This document shows positions 7,821-16,224 of a DNA stretch of 64,000 nt, one piece after another; position 1 is the stretch's first letter, and each line of letters opens with the position of its first letter. Both the position numbers and the translations under genes were made by a program. The DNA comes from Actinomadura pelletieri DSM 43383 (lineage in GTDB: Bacteria; Actinomycetota; Actinomycetes; Streptosporangiales; Streptosporangiaceae): NCBI RefSeq assembly GCF_003634705.1, contig NZ_RBWU01000001.1, forward strand, positions 1,104,952 through 1,168,951, in the 5' to 3' direction. Under the pieces are notes generated by a model that saw only the letters and a list, made by a program, of their open reading frames with translations, was not told the DNA's origin and made no database searches.

Positions 7821-8460
7821 ACGCAGCGACACGGCCCGGAAGCTCGGCCAGCGAATCAATCCGCATCGTCGGAACGCGGTCGGCCTCCGGGTCGTCCTGC
7901 TGAATGATCCCCCACGGCCCACGCCGGATCAGCGCCGTCCGCAACCCCGCCGCAGCCGCGGGCATGATGTCGTTGTCCAACCGGTCACCCACGTACAGCA
8001 CTTCCCCCGCCTCACACGGCGCAGCGTCCACCACACACCGGAAGAACCCTGGATCAGGCTTGGCCACCTCCCAGTCATCCGACGTCGCGACCATGTCACA
8101 CGGCAACTCCAGCGCCCGCAGGATGCCCCCGGCCCGCACCGTCTGATTCCCCGCGATCCCGACCCACAGCCCATCACCCCGCAGCTTGGCCAACGTCGGA
8201 CGCGCATCCGGGTACAAGTCCTCCTCCCCGAACGTCTCAGCCTGCCCCACCGAAGCCCGCTCCTCACGCTGCTGAGTCAGATCAAACCCCGGCGCGAACA
8301 CCTGGAACGTCTCCCGATAGTCCAACCCCCGAGCGATCACCGCCCCGAACATCGCCGAGAACGTATGCCGAGGCACCCCCAACCAATCAGCCCACGTCCC
8401 ATACTCCCGAGACTCATCAACCAGACACTCACCAACATCGAACACCACAGCACGAATCAT
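7801..8460 (-). CDS. HAD-superfamily hydrolase, 219 aa
   Basis: Start at ATG 8460 (MIRAVVFDVGECLVDE), because the upstream in-frame region is the non-coding gap. Motif I is FDVGECLVDE with nucleophile D8; the usual second Asp is Gly, a substitution common in this DVGET-type subgroup. Motif III Lys is in AKPDPGFF and motif IV is YVGDRLDNDIMPA. The alpha-helical cap lies between. It is a cytosolic phosphatase of unknown substrate. It is downstream of, and on the same strand as, the ABC-3C operon (65-bp gap) and convergent with the XRE-TPR regulator, a pairing often seen in actinomycete integrative elements. Confidence 0.85.
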   Translation of the reverse strand: MIRAVVFDVGECLVDESREYGTWADWLGVPRHTFSAMFGAVIARGLDYRETFQVFAPGFDLTQQREERASVGQAETFGEEDLYPDARPTLAKLRGDGLWVGIAGNQTVRAGGILRALELPCDMVATSDDWEVAKPDPGFFRCVVDAAPCEAGEVLYVGDRLDNDIMPAAAAGLRTALIRRGPWGIIQQDDPEADRVPTMRIDSLAELPGRVAAFNAEGR

Positions 8461-8524
8461 GCCCGCTACTCTACTGCCACCAAAAAACCTGTCCCTCAGG
8501 GATACCTCAGCGGTAGCGGACAGC

Positions 8525-10225
8525 CTAATTGAAACGCAGCCCAAATAGGCCACCATCATCATACGCGTCCGTCATCCTGGCGCTTTCTCGATACTCACTT
8601 GCAAATCCCTCGCGCTGTGCCTTTTCTAGATCATCAGAGTTGAGAGTAACAATATACTGCAGCCCTTCGTCCACCGCCACTTCGCTCGCAAGGTTCAACG
8701 CACTAGCCATTTGACGTCCTTCAACTCCATCGTAAAGATGACTGTCGTGGACGAGGAAATTAGGCCCGCGACCGAGTCTATGCGCAGTTACAGCTAGGGT
8801 CAGATCAAAGCAAAAGAGCGCCATGCTCCGAACGCCTTCGCTCTTGTCGCCACCGATGGTAGGAGTGAACTTGTAACCGGATTTCGAAGGCTCGATAGAT
8901 AGAGATGCCGGCCTCTTGCGACCATAGATGCGATAGGCGAACGCAGAATACGTCCTTCCTATCTCCTCAATATGTACACGACGTTCGGCGAGATCAGAGC
9001 TAAACAGGATTTCTAGCTCGGCACTTCGCAACTGCAGGTGACGATTGGCATTCTCCCAACGATCGACCGTTTCACGACGCTCAATTAACTCGGCTAGGCG
9101 CCCGGAAAGCTTCCCGAGTTGACGTTGCAACTCCTGGTAGGTTGCAAGCGCGCCTCCAGCTTCGAGGAGCCGCATGAGACTTGAGCGTTCTTCGTCGGCA
9201 CGCGCTAGGCGCTCACGGTCGTCAGCGATATCCTCTGTTAGTCTCGCGCGCTCTGTCTCAAGATACCGCCGCCGATTATTTATCACGGAGGCGTGAAATT
9301 CTTCGACCTCAGCGAATCGTCGCTTAACATGAGCAGGCAGAACAAGGCCAACCTGATCATAAACTTGCTCAAGGTATTCATGATCGGGCTGAGTGTCATC
9401 TTCTTGGTTGATAGCTTGGTCGATATCGGAAAGCCGACGCTCGGAAAGCACCAGTCTGTCATTGAGCGCTCTAATCTGTCGGCTTAGCTGATCAGCCTGA
9501 GCCCGGTACTCCGAGTAGCGTTCGACCACTTTGAAACTTGACAACTGCTCGGTGAGGGCTTCTTCTTCGATCCGCAGCGTGCGTATCTCCGCGTCGAGAT
9601 CACGCGCACGTCCAAGAGTCATCCCGAGAATTGGATCGCGTGTCGCCTTCCTGAGATCTCGGAGATTCTTCTCTGCAGCCGAAATCTCCTTAATCTTTCC
9701 TACCAGGCCCGTGTCCAGCCCGAACAGCCAAGCCAGGGCTGGCTGGGTCGCAAGCGCAGCTTGTTTTTTGTGGGTTTCGACAGGGCTCGAAAAAGCACCG
9801 TTAGCGACATCTCTTAAATAGAAAGCTATAAGTGACCTATAGCTAGGCTCGCCATCGTAGCCTTGAAGACCAAATAGCTCCCTGCCGAGTTCCTGCCGCC
9901 ACTGATTGAGACGCCATTTTGTGTCGCCCTGGGAAACGAAAGCGGGGGTCACCCCTGACCTACCGGCAGTAGCCACGGCAGATCCAAGGTCGAACTTTAG
10001 CCAAAAAGTTGCACTCTCCAGCTCGGGCCGTCTAAGTACGTGGTCCGGCCGAGCATCAGCGCCGAGCAAGAAGTCCAACACCCTGATTAGGCTAGTTTTC
10101 CCAACGGCATTACGACTATCTTGAGAAGCTGCCTTCTTGGTTCGCTCAGCAAGTACGATATTTAGACCATAACCAAACCTCGCAGCTTTGAACTTTTCGA
10201 GATCGCTCGTCAGACTACGAAGCAT
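8525..10225 (-). CDS. ABC-3C system SMC/Rad50-like ATPase (DUF2326 type), 566 aa
   Basis: N-terminal P-loop SRNAVGKTSLIRVLDFLLG (residues ~37-55), a long coiled coil (~185-410; e.g. EIRTLRIEEEALTEQLSSF and RYLETERARLTEDIADDRER), and a C-terminal lobe with FLVHDSHLYDGVEGRQ, the signature of the DUF2326 ATPases. These are the NTPase arm of ABC-three-component systems, predicted anti-invader complexes. The start overlaps the MC6 gene by 11 bp, so it is the last gene of a three-gene operon. Codon use and GC content are visibly lower than in the flanking genes, which suggests recent acquisition. Confidence 0.85.
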   Translation of the reverse strand: MLRSLTSDLEKFKAARFGYGLNIVLAERTKKAASQDSRNAVGKTSLIRVLDFLLGADARPDHVLRRPELESATFWLKFDLGSAVATAGRSGVTPAFVSQGDTKWRLNQWRQELGRELFGLQGYDGEPSYRSLIAFYLRDVANGAFSSPVETHKKQAALATQPALAWLFGLDTGLVGKIKEISAAEKNLRDLRKATRDPILGMTLGRARDLDAEIRTLRIEEEALTEQLSSFKVVERYSEYRAQADQLSRQIRALNDRLVLSERRLSDIDQAINQEDDTQPDHEYLEQVYDQVGLVLPAHVKRRFAEVEEFHASVINNRRRYLETERARLTEDIADDRERLARADEERSSLMRLLEAGGALATYQELQRQLGKLSGRLAELIERRETVDRWENANRHLQLRSAELEILFSSDLAERRVHIEEIGRTYSAFAYRIYGRKRPASLSIEPSKSGYKFTPTIGGDKSEGVRSMALFCFDLTLAVTAHRLGRGPNFLVHDSHLYDGVEGRQMASALNLASEVAVDEGLQYIVTLNSDDLEKAQREGFASEYRESARMTDAYDDGGLFGLRFN

Positions 10226-10466
10226 GCGACACCCTCGTTAGCTCGCCAGCTTCTAGCTTAATCGAACCAGTAGTGTACAAGAAATCGAGGGTCAGAGCGA
10301 ACCACCAAAATGGAATAGACGACGGCATCTTATGTTCAACTCTCCACGCGATAAGACGATCAAGGACAGTGCTAACCGTCGCTGGCTGGTCCAACTGCAT
10401 CAATACTTGTGCACCAACTGCAATGAGTGCTTGGTCTGGCGCAATATTCTTGGTTGGAAGGATCAT
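10215..10466 (-). CDS. ABC-3C middle component (MC6-like), 83 aa
   Basis: Begins MILPTKNIAPDQALIAVG, the N-terminal pattern I recognise for the MC6-type middle component, and ends in a small winged-helix-like stretch (WWFALTLDFLYTTGSIKLEA). It is the adaptor expected between ATPase and effector in ABC-three-component systems. The start overlaps the effector stop by 4 bp and its stop overlaps the ATPase start by 11 bp. The subtype label comes from memory of the family and should be confirmed by profile search. Confidence 0.7.
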   Translation of the reverse strand: MILPTKNIAPDQALIAVGAQVLMQLDQPATVSTVLDRLIAWRVEHKMPSSIPFWWFALTLDFLYTTGSIKLEAGELTRVSHAS

Positions 10467-11386
10467 ACTCTCTCGCTTGGCATCTCAAATATTTCACAAC
10501 TTTCAAAGAAGTGCGTCACTACCATCATTGCTGCGCTGCGCTGTTCTTCTGCGTCATCCAACGCCGTACCAGGAAAAGCTTCTTCAATTAGATCATCACA
10601 AAGTGCATGAAAAATTGCGTCCGAGTTTTGCAAGCGGGCCTTATGAGCGTCATAGCGCACCCGGAGATTTTCGGAAACCTGAGCTCGCTCCCCGGGTGTT
10701 GCTTTTGAGAAGTAAAACCTTACATGAGTCGTGTGTACTTGGAAGCGTTTGATTAATTCCGCTACCTCTACGCCAAACTCATTGAACTCAATCTTACCAA
10801 AAGGAACAGCCGCAACATCATCGGACTCTTCTCTCAGGCGAGTGCGTGCCAAGCTCTCTACGCATCGAGCAATGTACGTCATTCCTGCGGGGTGATCAGA
10901 GGGCGGTGCACCTAAGACGTGAACTAGTTTTTCTCGGGTAGTTTTTTCTAGACAATGATCCCAGAGAACTTGTGGAGGCCAGACCTCAATAGCGACAACA
11001 TTATCTTGATATTCAGACTTGAGTTCGATTACTCCCTCTGCGGCCATTATTGGGAGACCGTTAGCGTTATTGTGGACAAACGCCCATCGGTTCATGAGTA
11101 TGCCCCAATGCTGAAGGGCGGCGAAAAAATCGTCGTGAATCTTATCGGTCACATAATTTTGATCCGGCTTGCTTGCTCCATAGCAAGCCAGCATTAATCC
11201 ATCGACCCACCCGTCACATCCTTTGTCTCCCCGACCTCCGGGATCTACTTGAATAAAGCTTCCTCCATGTCTGGCGTGCATAAGATTTGTGACGAAATCT
11301 TGCCATTCAAACCCTGTTTTACGGATTGAGTACGCCATGAACTGACTGTGAAGCCAAGCGCGATCCTGGTCAGAGATAGCACTCAT
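10463..11386 (-). CDS. ABC-3C effector with restriction-endonuclease-like N-terminus, 307 aa
   Basis: First gene of the operon. The N-terminal ~100 residues read FEWQDFVTNLMHARHGGSF, then VDPGGRGDKGCDGWVDG and ACYGA. An early acidic residue (E27), a GxGDxGxDG loop (D54, D58) and a strand with a downstream Tyr-Gly fit a PD-(D/E)xK-type nuclease fold; exact catalytic residues are an inference. The C-terminal part (from ~165) is helical and probably binds the middle component. The likely role is DNA or RNA cleavage when the ATPase senses invading nucleic acid. Gene order here is effector, adaptor, ATPase. Confidence 0.75.
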   Translation of the reverse strand: MSAISDQDRAWLHSQFMAYSIRKTGFEWQDFVTNLMHARHGGSFIQVDPGGRGDKGCDGWVDGLMLACYGASKPDQNYVTDKIHDDFFAALQHWGILMNRWAFVHNNANGLPIMAAEGVIELKSEYQDNVVAIEVWPPQVLWDHCLEKTTREKLVHVLGAPPSDHPAGMTYIARCVESLARTRLREESDDVAAVPFGKIEFNEFGVEVAELIKRFQVHTTHVRFYFSKATPGERAQVSENLRVRYDAHKARLQNSDAIFHALCDDLIEEAFPGTALDDAEEQRSAAMMVVTHFFESCEIFEMPSERV

Positions 11387-11487
11387 TTCAAAAGGTTTCC
11401 TCGAAATCCCATCGCCTTTACGGTATGACTACCCGCTGTGGCGCAGTTTATACGTAACTTATGCGGAACGTCTCTCAAGTTTTGAGA

Positions 11488-11610
11488 TTACGAGGCTGCC
11501 TGGCAAGACGCACACCGCATCATGGCCGTGACCGGCCAGACCCGAGGGTCCCCGACAGGGCGCATGCTGCGACCGCAGAGGACGCAAGGGATTAGCTGCC
11601 GAATTGGGCT
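11488..11610 (-). pseudogene. Possible remnant of a small zinc-ribbon protein
   Basis: The minus strand reads IPCVLCGRSMRP, then MMRCASCQAAS before a stop. The CxxCG...RP...CxxC layout is typical of small zinc-ribbon proteins of actinomycete mobile elements. No start codon or ribosome site precedes it and the upstream frame is repeat-derived, so it is probably a 3' fragment. Low confidence. Confidence 0.3.
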
Positions 11611-11893
11611 GTTTTGGATCAAGGGGCGGCGGCGCTTGCGCCGCTGCGCGGCCCAGCGCCGGGCCGCCCAGAGCGTGCGGCGTGGGCGCCGGTCACCGGA
11701 CGGCCGCGCCGGGCCGCGCATCGCGCCGCCTCTGTCAGCCTCCGCCCCAACCGGCCGTCACGGGGTCGCGCCGCCGCCCCGTCGCCACCGAGCTGGGCAT
11801 TTCGCCTCCGCCAGCACAGGGACGTTGCAGGCTGCACTGGAAATGCGCATGGCTCCCCCGACCCGATCCATCGAGGATGGCGTCGGCCGGAAC

Positions 11894-11948
11894 CTGTCAA
11901 GGGCGCCGATGGCGTCACTACGTGATGGCCTACGGCCACCCTTGACAG
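11894..11948. repeat. Long inverted repeat
   Basis: CTGTCAAGGG (11894-11903) is perfectly complementary to CCCTTGACAG (11939-11948), with a smaller TCAC-TAC-GTGA palindrome in the 35-nt centre. There is no U-run. It may be a cruciform-type recombination, transfer or replication site, or a bidirectional stop. Confidence 0.6.
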
Positions 11949-12013
11949 AACCCGTCCGCCGCTAGGTACAGGTCCCGTCGGGGCCGGGGGAGGAAGGTAG
12001 GGGGAAGAACTGC

Positions 12014-12098
12014 GGCTGCGCCGCACGCCCAAGGCGATCAGGGGTACAGCTACCACGCGTGTACGGGACGTCCAGACCAGGAGCGCGCAGAGCGGTTG
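12014..12098. repeat. Dispersed non-coding repeat C, copy 1
   Basis: An 85-bp block starting GGCTGCGCCGCACGCCCAAG and ending in AGCGGTT recurs at 16908-16991 with a handful of differences. Both copies are intergenic, one on each side of the right-hand element relic. Confidence 0.75.
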
Positions 12099-12241
12099 TC
12101 TGTCACACTAGGGCCGTTGCTGGGTTGAGCTCGGTGTCTCACCGAGTCTCGGGGCTACTGCTTCTCGGCGGCGCTGCCTACCTTGCTGAATCCACTTCCG
12201 GACGGTCGTCCGAAGGAAGAGGCGAAGGGGAGGTGATGCTC

Positions 12242-12337
12242 ATGAAGAAGTGGCGCTCATGGTTCAACCCTGCTGCAACTGTCGCGAGCAACATCCTGGC
12301 AAGCCTGTTCGCCGCCGCTGCAGTAGCACCGGGCTGA
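12242..12337 (+). CDS. Very small hydrophobic peptide, 31 aa
   Basis: ATG at 12242 lies 9 nt after a strong GGGGAGG; the ATG at 12236 is too close to that site. The peptide starts MKKWRSWFNPAATVASNILA and ends in an Ala-rich hydrophobic stretch AAAAVAPG: a cationic, Trp-containing head and a membrane-seeking tail. It could be a type I toxin-like or membrane-regulatory peptide. No homologue is known to me. The strong ribosome site is the only firm evidence. Confidence 0.4.
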   Translation: MKKWRSWFNPAATVASNILASLFAAAAVAPG

Positions 12338-12590
12338 GCCCAGCAGCACGGAACAGTTGCGGAACGGGCGACCCCGGTTGTGCCGGGTAAGGCCCGCGTT
12401 TGCTGGTCAGGGGGCGTGGCTACTCCTCTTCCTGGTCAATCCATCCTGCTGAGAACCTGGGCCCGGAGCGTGCCCGTTGCGTGCCCGTTGGAGCGGGCGA
12501 TCTCGGGGCCGAACGGTCGTCAGCGGGGTTGGAGGCACGTAAGGGGAGGTCAGCGGTGTGGCTGGTGATCGTTGATCTAGAAAAGTGACT
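12338..12590. other. Gene-free region before the left attachment-like repeat
   Basis: About 250 bp with no coding sequence. It contains the direct repeat GCGTGCCCGTTGCGTGCCCGTTGG (12468-12491), two adjacent 11-bp units that could be arm-type integrase sites. A similar pair (CGTGCCCACTACGTGCCCGAT) lies at 16258-16278 beside the right-hand copy. Confidence 0.4.
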
Positions 12591-12652
12591 TCCCAAGCTG
12601 ACAGCGCGGGTTCGATTCCCGTCACCCGCTCCCACCCCAAAGGCCCAGGTCA
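12591..12652 (+). repeat. Attachment-site-like copy of the tRNA-Gly(CCC) 3' end, left
   Basis: The 62 bp run from a TCCCAAGCTG anticodon-arm segment through the T-arm GGGTTCGATTCCCG to the acceptor strand CACCCGC and TCC. The anticodon in the loop reads CCC (glycine). The 5' half of a tRNA is absent, so this is not a functional tRNA. It matches 16163-16224 at 60 of 62 positions. Sitting 72 bp from the integrase relic, it fits an att site inside a tRNA-Gly gene. Confidence 0.8.
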
Positions 12653-12723
12653 GGGACTAGATCTCCGACACTAGGCCTTGATCGTTTCCGGCGCCGCGAG
12701 GCCACCGGGCGATTAGCGGGCGA

Positions 12724-13790
12724 TTACGCCGGAACGAGCGACCCCGCCGCCCCATCGTCCCGTTCGCGGTCGGCCTGGACGAGCGCGTCTAGAGCGTCCG
12801 CGATCGCGCGGTCAGCGTTGGCCGATCGATGCTGGTAGCGCAGCGCGGCCCGCTCGTTGTCGTGCCCCATCCTCGCCATGAGGTTCCGAAGCGAGACCCC
12901 CATGTCAGCCGCGAGGGTGTTGCCCGTGTGCCGAGGTCATGAAAGTGCAGGTTCGGCACACCGGGCGCCTTCACCACGAACGGCCACCGGGTGACCTTGT
13001 TGAAGCCGCTACGCCGCATCGGCCCGCCCTTGACGCCCGTGAAGACGAGCGCCTCAGCGTCCGGCCGGACGTACTTCTCTAGGTGCGCCTCCAGGTGAGG
13101 GATGATCGCGACCGTCCGCAGGCCAGCCCGTGACTTGGTCGGCCCGAGGATCATTTCCCCGTTCGCCCGCTCGACGTACGCGGCCCGCACGCGGACGGTC
13201 CGCTTCACGGTGTCGACGTCGCAGCGCCGGAGCGCGGTCACCTCACCCCACCGCAGGCTTGCGAACGCGGCGAGGAGGATGAACGCCCGGAGCCGGTCGT
13301 CCTGGACGACGTCGGCGCGCCCGTTCTCCGCCAGCTCCCAGAGCACCCGCTCAGCATCGGGACGGGTCGCGAAGGTGGCCGGGTGCCGCCGCATCGTGCC
13401 GCCCTTGGCCCGGTACCGAAGCCGGAACTCTCCCGAGTCGAGCTTGCGGATGTTGCCGACCGGCCGAGTGCCGACCCGTTCAGCCAGCTCGAACACCTGA
13501 GGAACGGTCAGAGTCGGTCGCTCGGACGTGACCTCGGTGCCGGGCCCCCGGATCTGGCACGGGTTGCGCGAGAGGATCTTGTCTTCCGTGACCGCCGTCA
13601 TGAGGACCGCCCGCAGCAGCCGGTAAGCCTTGGCCGCCATGGTCTCGGAGACGCCCGACCCGAGGAGGTTCGACCGCCAGTCCCGGACCATGGACGTGCT
13701 GAGCTTGCCGAGCTGGACGCCGCCGAGGTGCGGCGCGATGTGCTTGCGCAACAGCCAGCGGTACAGCTCAACCGTCCGAGGCCGCAGGCC
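12724..13790 (-). pseudogene. Tyrosine integrase relic (element B): truncated and frameshifted
   Basis: From about 13790 the minus strand reads GLRPRTVELYRWLLRKHIAP, a core-binding SAM-like domain, then the catalytic domain with FASLRWGEVTALRRCD (Arg I). At LHFHDL (about 12938) one C is missing relative to the expected CTC-CGG-CAC, so the frame is lost exactly at the R-H-x-x-R motif. Shifting one base restores RHTGNTLAADMGVS, RMGHDNERAALRYQH with the catalytic Tyr, and a stop at 12724-12726. The N-terminus before GLRPRTVE is replaced by sequence of the HEVLGH-protein relic. Two independent lesions make it inactive unless the missing base is a sequencing error. Confidence 0.85.
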
Positions 13791-14683
13791 GGGTGGCCCG
13801 AGGAGTACGTCACCGAGCGCGCGGACCAAGCCCGCAGCGCACTTGCCGATCTCGGCATCAGGTGGGACGAGAGGACCAACGCCGAGCTACGCCAGGCCGA
13901 AGGACTCCTCGACGCCAGCGAGGCGCCCGAAGCCATCCGCCAGGCCGCCGAGGACCTAGAGCCGCTCGTCCGCCAGGCCACCGGCAGCGCCGCCCCCTAC
14001 ACGCTCACGATCGAGACCGCCGAGGTAGACGCCTACTGGTCGTACTGGCTGGACGGCGCTGGGTACGACGTCCGGCTACGGCTCAACCTCCCGAACGCCG
14101 AGTTCACCCAGACCGGTGCCCGACAGTTCGCCCTACACGAGGTTCTAGGCCACGGCCTACAGGCGCGAGCCTCACCGCGCAGGCCGAGGCCGAAGACGTC
14201 CCATGGGTCCGTCTCCTCAGCGTCCACGCGCCCCAACAGGTCATGCTCGAAGGTCTCGCCCAGGCATGGCCGCTCTATCTCCTGCCCGAGGACAAGGTTC
14301 TGACGGCCCGCGTCCGACTCACCCTCTACCTACAGCTCGTCTTGGCCCAGGTCCACCGAGCAATCAACGACGGCACACCCGCCGCCGAATGCGCCGACCA
14401 CCTACGCGTGTGCGTCCCCTGGCTAACCGACAAGACCATTGCGGGCTACCTCGCCGACCGGGGAACCAACCCGCAGCACCGCAGCTACATGTGGGCGTAT
14501 CCGGCCGGGTTCGACTGGTTCGCAGCCCTTGCAAAGGCCGACGCTAAGGTGTCCCGGGAGGTACTCCATGCCGCATACCGAGCGCCGCTCACCCCGACCG
14601 ACCTCGCCGAACTCTGGCCGGCGGGACCGCCTTTCGGTGGACCCGGAGGCCCTGTTCGTCTACGGCAGTCTCCAGTTTCCTGA
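13791..14683 (+). pseudogene. HEVLGH metallopeptidase-like relic (paralogue of 3588-4760)
   Basis: Starts mid-gene at AGWPEEYVTERADQA, matching residues ~101 onward of the intact protein at 3588, and keeps EVDAYWSYWLDGAGYDVRLR and FALHEVLGHGLQ. At about 14162 one G is missing compared with the intact copy; the alignment resumes in the next frame as DVPWVRLLSVHAPQQVMLEG and runs to the end. So it has a 5' truncation and a -1 frameshift. The junction with the integrase (about 13785-13792) is a clean head-to-head fusion of two gene interiors. Its 3' end overlaps the GGCT-like gene. Confidence 0.85.
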
Positions 14684-15056
14684 GGTCCTGTTCGCGCTGA
14701 TCGACCGCGTCACCGACCACGAGCCAGTGAGCGCCAAGGGATGGCGAGTCGCCACCCTGCCCGGACGCCCGTACCCTGGCATCCTCCCCGGCGACAAAAC
14801 CGCCCACGGTTACCTGCTTACCGGCCTCACCCCGCAGGAGTGGCGCCTCCTGGACGCGTTCGAGGACCCCGTCTATGAACTCGTCCGAGTGGACCTCACC
14901 GACGGACGCCACGGCTGGACGTACGCATGCAACCCCGGCGCCGAAGTCGGAGACGACGACTGGTCCGCCGAGGAGTTCGAGGCCCGCGAGCTGCCCGCCT
15001 ACGTAGAGCGCTGCTCAGCCTGGCGCCAACGCTACGAGAGCCAGCAGGCCAGCTAA
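14637..15056 (+). CDS. Gamma-glutamylcyclotransferase (AIG2/GGCT-like) protein, 139 aa
   Basis: GTG at 14637 gives VDPEALFVYGSLQFPEVLF. The YGSL substrate-binding motif belongs very near the N-terminus in this family, which favours this start. An ATG at 14568 with an upstream GGGAGG site is a rival but adds 23 residues that overlap the relic gene in another frame. Other family features are PYPGILPGDKTAHGYLLTGL and a conserved acidic DAFEDPVYELVRVDL (Glu of EDP likely catalytic). Expected chemistry is release of 5-oxoproline from gamma-glutamyl amines or peptides. Cytosolic. Confidence 0.8.
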   Translation: MDPEALFVYGSLQFPEVLFALIDRVTDHEPVSAKGWRVATLPGRPYPGILPGDKTAHGYLLTGLTPQEWRLLDAFEDPVYELVRVDLTDGRHGWTYACNPGAEVGDDDWSAEEFEARELPAYVERCSAWRQRYESQQAS

Positions 15057-15139
15057 AGGGCGGCGTCGCAGGCGCACGTCCGAGTGCCCCATTTCGCTTC
15101 GCTTGCGCGTGTACTGATCGGCTGGGAAAGGGTGATCAG

Positions 15140-15625
15140 TTGGACTCTATTGCGTGCCGTATCTGCGGCCACGAATTGAGTGAGACAGGGACATACCAGG
15201 GTGACTTCCTGTCGGCATCCACGGAATACGCGTGTGTGTGGTGTATGGCGGTGATGGTTGTCCACCACGAGAGGCCAAGGCACTACTCGCTGGACAGGCC
15301 CCTCGTAGAGTGGCGCCTCTACCACCCACCCGCGATGCGTTGGGAGGGCGTGCACAACCAGAAGCAGGACATCATGCATGCTCGGGGGCCCTGGGAACGT
15401 ACCTTGTGCGGCCTCACCACAAGCGGCCTTGCCCACTATGACAACATATGGCTCTTGGAGCGCGACAACGCCTGTACCGACTGCCGAGCGATGGCCGTCG
15501 AGATCGATGCACGCTGGCCCACAAACCAGCGTGCATGCAACGGAGAGAGCACAGGCGGCTGCTTCATCGATGCATGCATCTGCCACCGTCGTACCTGCGC
15601 ACACTGCACTGAGTCACCCGAATGA
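15140..15625 (+). CDS. Cysteine-rich zinc-finger-type protein, 161 aa
   Basis: TTG at 15140 preceded by AAAGGGTGAT; no ATG or GTG fits the homologous-looking start LDSIACRICGHELS. There are paired cysteines CRIC, CVWC, CTDC and CAHC spaced across the protein, with ERTLCGL in the middle, as in small zinc-binding proteins common in actinomycete mobile elements. Probably a DNA- or protein-binding accessory factor. The substrate is unknown. The dispersed repeat A begins at its stop codon. Confidence 0.6.
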   Translation: MDSIACRICGHELSETGTYQGDFLSASTEYACVWCMAVMVVHHERPRHYSLDRPLVEWRLYHPPAMRWEGVHNQKQDIMHARGPWERTLCGLTTSGLAHYDNIWLLERDNACTDCRAMAVEIDARWPTNQRACNGESTGGCFIDACICHRRTCAHCTESPE

Positions 15626-15740
15626 GAACTTTCTTTACGTCTTCAAGGGCGCCCCGCTGACGCGGGGCGCCGGGCGGCCGCGCCCGGCTCTGCGAGCCGG
15701 GCATGCGGCCTGTTCCGTCCGGTCCCGTCTCGCGCCGCCG
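15621..15740 (+). repeat. Dispersed non-coding repeat A, copy 2
   Basis: GAACTTTCTTTACGTCTTCA opens the copy directly at the stop of the zinc-finger gene. A CCCCGC...GCGGGG hairpin and a CCGTCCGGTCCCG close follow. It aligns with 4783-4915 and 16997-17112. Confidence 0.65.
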
Positions 15741-16162
15741 TGCACGGCCGCCCTGTCCAACAGCGGGAACTGTTTGAGGACGGAAGTAGCAGCCTCGCCG
15801 AGGCGGCCACGCCCAGCGAGCTGGACGGACCAGCCGCATGTGCAGGTCTCAGCGCGGCCGGGTGCGCGTGCGCTTCTGGGGAACCTCGTGGTTCCCCAGA
15901 CCCCTCCTGTAACCCGGAGGGCACATTCGCGCGGATAGCCCTTGCCAGGTTCTCGCCGCTGCGCGAATGTACCCTCCGGACCGGTTGCTGCGTTTGTTCA
16001 GGTGGGCGATGGTTGGAGCGAGAAGGGAGCGAAGGTGCAGCCAGCGCGGAGGCGGCCGGGCGATTAGCGGGCGATTAGGCATGGTGATCAAAGGGCATGA
16101 GCGGTCACTTGCGGGCAGGTGTTTGAGCAGCTTGGCCCCGGTGGCAGGTGTGATCGGTTTGC
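15741..16162. other. Gene-free region with strong inverted repeats
   Basis: No coding sequence is seen. TCTGGGGAACC (15875-15885) pairs perfectly with 15890-15900. A long inverted repeat, 15914-15932 with 15961-15979 (CCGGAGGGCACATTCGCGC, 18 of 19 paired), encloses 28 nt. Related GTTCGCGCG-type arms occur near 5765-5826 and 17590-17660, so these hairpins belong to the dispersed repeat family of this zone. Confidence 0.6.
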
Positions 16163-16224
16163 TCCCAAGCTGACAACGCGGGTTCGATTCCCGTCACCCG
16201 CCCCCACCCCAAAGGCCCAGGTCA
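16163..16224 (+). repeat. Attachment-site-like copy of the tRNA-Gly(CCC) 3' end, right
   Basis: Second 62-bp copy of the tRNA-Gly(CCC) 3' segment, differing from 12591-12652 at two positions. No 5' tRNA half precedes it. It is followed at once by a perfect hairpin that looks like the original tRNA terminator, suggesting this is the outer right boundary (attR) of the tandem elements. Confidence 0.8.

Larger units (their letters stand above)
11387..12241. other. Gene-poor spacer between the ABC-3C operon and the small-peptide gene
   Basis: The first ~80 bp is an AT-richer leader for the ABC-3C operon on the minus strand. After that come a possible zinc-ribbon fragment (11488-11610), a GC-rich hairpin cluster (about 11625-11700), a large inverted repeat (11894-11948) and a block (12014-12098) repeated at 16908-16991. 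No intact gene is seen. Confidence 0.5.

Noticed and set aside
12407..12640. Minus-strand open frame starting near 12640 with a VTGIEPALSAWE-like segment
   Set aside because: This phrase is the well-known false translation of the opposite strand of tRNA 3' ends; here it lies on the tRNA-Gly att copy and has no ribosome site.
12591..12652. Functional tRNA-Gly gene
   Set aside because: Only the anticodon-loop-to-3' half is present at both copies; no D-arm or 5' acceptor strand precedes either one.
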